DNA from: JBAROU01 sp049642385
GTDB lineage: Bacteria; Chloroflexota; Dehalococcoidia; DSTF01; RBG-16-68-14
Length of the DNA stretch: 12,559 bases
NCBI GenBank assembly: GCA_049642385.1
Contig: JBAROU010000234.1
Location: forward strand, 1-12,559
Direction of reading: 5' to 3'
Shown here: positions 11,265 to 12,559 of the stretch, one piece after another
Numbering within the stretch: position 1 is the stretch's first letter
How the letters are laid out: each line of letters starts with the position of its first letter
Made by a program: the position numbers and the translations under genes
Notes under the pieces: model-generated
The model's database searches: none
The model's input: only the letters and a program-made list of their open reading frames with translations
What the model was told of the DNA's origin: nothing

Positions 11265-12559
11265 ATGACCAGCGTTGACCAGCGCACCCTCGACCAGATC
11301 GCCCTGAGCTGGGAAGAGTATCGCCTCGCCTGCGAGCGGCTCGACCGCGAGCCGAACGAGGTGGAGCTGGGGATGATCGGTGCGCTCTGGAGCGAGCACT
11401 GCGGCTACAAGAACAGCAAACCACTCCTGCGCCTCTTCCCCACAACCGGCCCGCGGGTGCTCACGAAGGCTGGCGAAGAGAACGCCGGCGTCGTCGATAT
11501 CGGCGATGGCTGGTGCGTGGCGCTGAAGATCGAGTCGCATAACCACCCCTCGGCGATTGAGCCGTACCAGGGCGCCGCGACCGGCGTCGGTGGCATCGTG
11601 CGCGACATCTTCGCGATGGGCGCACGGCCGGTCGCCATCTTCGACTCGCTCCGCTTCGGCCCGCTGTCTGACCAGCGCCCAAACGGGCGCCCCCAGACGG
11701 GGGCCCGTCTGGGCCCGTCCGGGCACAACCGCTATCTGTTCAACGGCGTTGTGGGCGGCATCGGTGGCTACGGCAACTGCCTGGGTGTGCCGACGGTGGG
11801 CGGTGAGGTCGCCTTCGACGAGTCGTACGCGGGCAACCCGCTCGTGAACGCGATGTGCGTCGGCGTCGCCCGCATCGACAAGCTGCTGCGCGCGCGCGCG
11901 GACGGGCCGGGGAACCTGCTCATGCTCGTCGGCGCGGACACGGGCCGCGACGGCATCCACGGCGCGACGTTCGCCAGCGTCGAGCTGGACGAGCGCTCGG
12001 AGGAGCGGCGGCCGGCGGTGCAGGTGGGCAACCCCTTCATGGAAAAGCTGCTGATGGAAGCCTGTGTCGAGCTGGCGGAGCACCACGGTGACTGGGTCGT
12101 CGGGCTGCAGGACCTGGGCGCGGCGGGGCTGACCAGCTCCGCCGTCGAGTGCGCCGCCAAGGCGGGCACCGGCATCGACATCGACGTCGCGCGCGTGCCG
12201 CGCCGCGAGGAGGGCATGACGCCCTACGACGTGATGCTCTCGGAGTCGCAGGAGCGCATGCTGGCGATCGTCAAGCGCGAGCACGAAGCCGACGTGCGTG
12301 GCCTGTTCGAGCGCTGGGAGCTGCACTGCTCCGTCATCGGCGCGGTGACCGACGACGGCATGGCGACGGTGCGTGATGGCGAATCAGTCGTCGCGCGGCT
12401 GCCGGTGGTGCTGCTGACGGAGCCGCCCCTGTACACGCGCGAGGGCGTCAAGCCGCGCTGGCTGGACGACCTCCAGTCATACGACCTCTCGGCGCTGCCG
12501 GACGTGCGCGACGCGAACGGCGCGTTGCCACGCCTGCTCGCTTCGCCTGAGGTCGCCTC
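11265..12559 (+). CDS. purL: phosphoribosylformylglycinamidine synthase, large subunit PurL (3' end beyond window)
   Basis: PurL makes FGAM from FGAR, ATP and the ammonia supplied by PurQ. The frame is open from ATG 11265 to the window end (431 codons), so roughly the last 300 residues of the expected small-type protein are missing. Landmarks are LWSEHCGYKNSK (41-52, with active-site H45), KIESHNHPSAIEP (88-100), GAATGVGGIVRDI (103-115), VPTVGGEV, GRDGIHGATFAS, LQDLGAAGLTSS and MLSESQERML. The normal loop between FGPLSD and NRYLF is enlarged by about 16 residues (137-153). It is encoded by palindromic DNA related to the purQ tail. No ribosome binding site is visible, and a REP-like palindrome lies just upstream. 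The small-type PurL usually also needs PurS. Confidence 0.95.
   Translation, partial: MTSVDQRTLDQIALSWEEYRLACERLDREPNEVELGMIGALWSEHCGYKNSKPLLRLFPTTGPRVLTKAGEENAGVVDIGDGWCVALKIESHNHPSAIEPYQGAATGVGGIVRDIFAMGARPVAIFDSLRFGPLSDQRPNGRPQTGARLGPSGHNRYLFNGVVGGIGGYGNCLGVPTVGGEVAFDESYAGNPLVNAMCVGVARIDKLLRARADGPGNLLMLVGADTGRDGIHGATFASVELDERSEERRPAVQVGNPFMEKLLMEACVELAEHHGDWVVGLQDLGAAGLTSSAVECAAKAGTGIDIDVARVPRREEGMTPYDVMLSESQERMLAIVKREHEADVRGLFERWELHCSVIGAVTDDGMATVRDGESVVARLPVVLLTEPPLYTREGVKPRWLDDLQSYDLSALPDVRDANGALPRLLASPEVA
11673..11723 (+). repeat. palindromic in-frame insertion in purL
   Basis: These 51 nt (17 codons, net gain about 16) sit between conserved LSD and HNRYLF. They hold two perfect stems: GCGCCC-AAAC-GGGCGC (11675-11690, starting inside the preceding CAG codon) and CCCAGACGGG-GG-CCCGTCTGGG (11692-11713). 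A smaller CCCG-TC-CGGG (11714-11723) follows. The second stem matches the purQ element at 21 of 23 positions and in the same frame. It looks like a mobile palindrome tolerated in a surface loop. Confidence 0.65.

Noticed and set aside
11673..11723. purL insertion as an assembly or sequencing error
   Set aside because: It is a whole number of codons, keeps the frame and resembles the purQ element, so an error is unlikely, although it cannot be excluded without reads.
11214..12326. 370-residue minus-strand frame opposite purL
   Set aside because: The plus strand here encodes clear PurL motifs; the opposite frame is low-complexity R, A and H.
1..12559. CRISPR array, insertion sequence or prophage
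   Set aside because: No regular repeat-spacer array, transposase or integrase frame, or phage gene set is visible; only short palindromes and protein repeats were found.

Overview
The window is GC-rich bacterial DNA, most likely from a member of the Chloroflexota. I infer this from the quinol:cytochrome c reductase in which cytochrome b is split into b6-like and subunit IV-like genes, the c-type cytochrome/cupredoxin fusion, the DUF4389 tandem protein, the 7TM-HD phosphohydrolase and the frequent TTG starts. No rRNA or tRNA gene is present to fix the placement, so the taxonomy is a working guess.

Layout. (1) 52-959, minus strand: an aminoglycoside-adenylyltransferase-like nucleotidyltransferase. 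In front of it lies a leader with a strong ribosome binding site, a 15-codon peptide and possible pairing over the enzyme's own ribosome binding site. This resembles a translational attenuator. (2) 1026-6059, plus strand: a respiratory operon reading from one good promoter. It holds a 40-residue one-helix membrane peptide, a cytochrome b6-like protein, an extended subunit IV-like protein, a Rieske protein and a 764-residue fusion. The fusion joins a membrane-anchored cytochrome c, a long two-module repeat domain and a C-terminal type-1 copper (plastocyanin-like) domain. Together they should oxidise quinol (probably menaquinol) and pass electrons through Rieske and heme c to copper outside the membrane. 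(3) 6070-6488: two tandem stand-alone desulforedoxin-like proteins. (4) 6489-6815: a structured non-coding gap bounded by a 9-nt inverted repeat, then the rpsU promoter. (5) 6816-9772: ribosomal protein S21, a GatB/YqeY-family protein, and a PgpH-like 7TM-HD c-di-AMP phosphodiesterase candidate. (6) 9808-12559: purQ, a tandem DUF4389 membrane protein, and purL, which runs off the window end.

Most unusual points. A short GC-rich palindrome occurs in the same reading frame in the purQ tail and inside purL, where it adds about 16 residues to a conserved loop. This resembles a palindromic element that invades coding sequence. The cytochrome c-repeat-cupredoxin fusion and the unlisted 40-residue peptide together suggest an undescribed variant of a b6f-like complex. 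The leader in front of the nucleotidyltransferase looks like an antibiotic-inducible switch.
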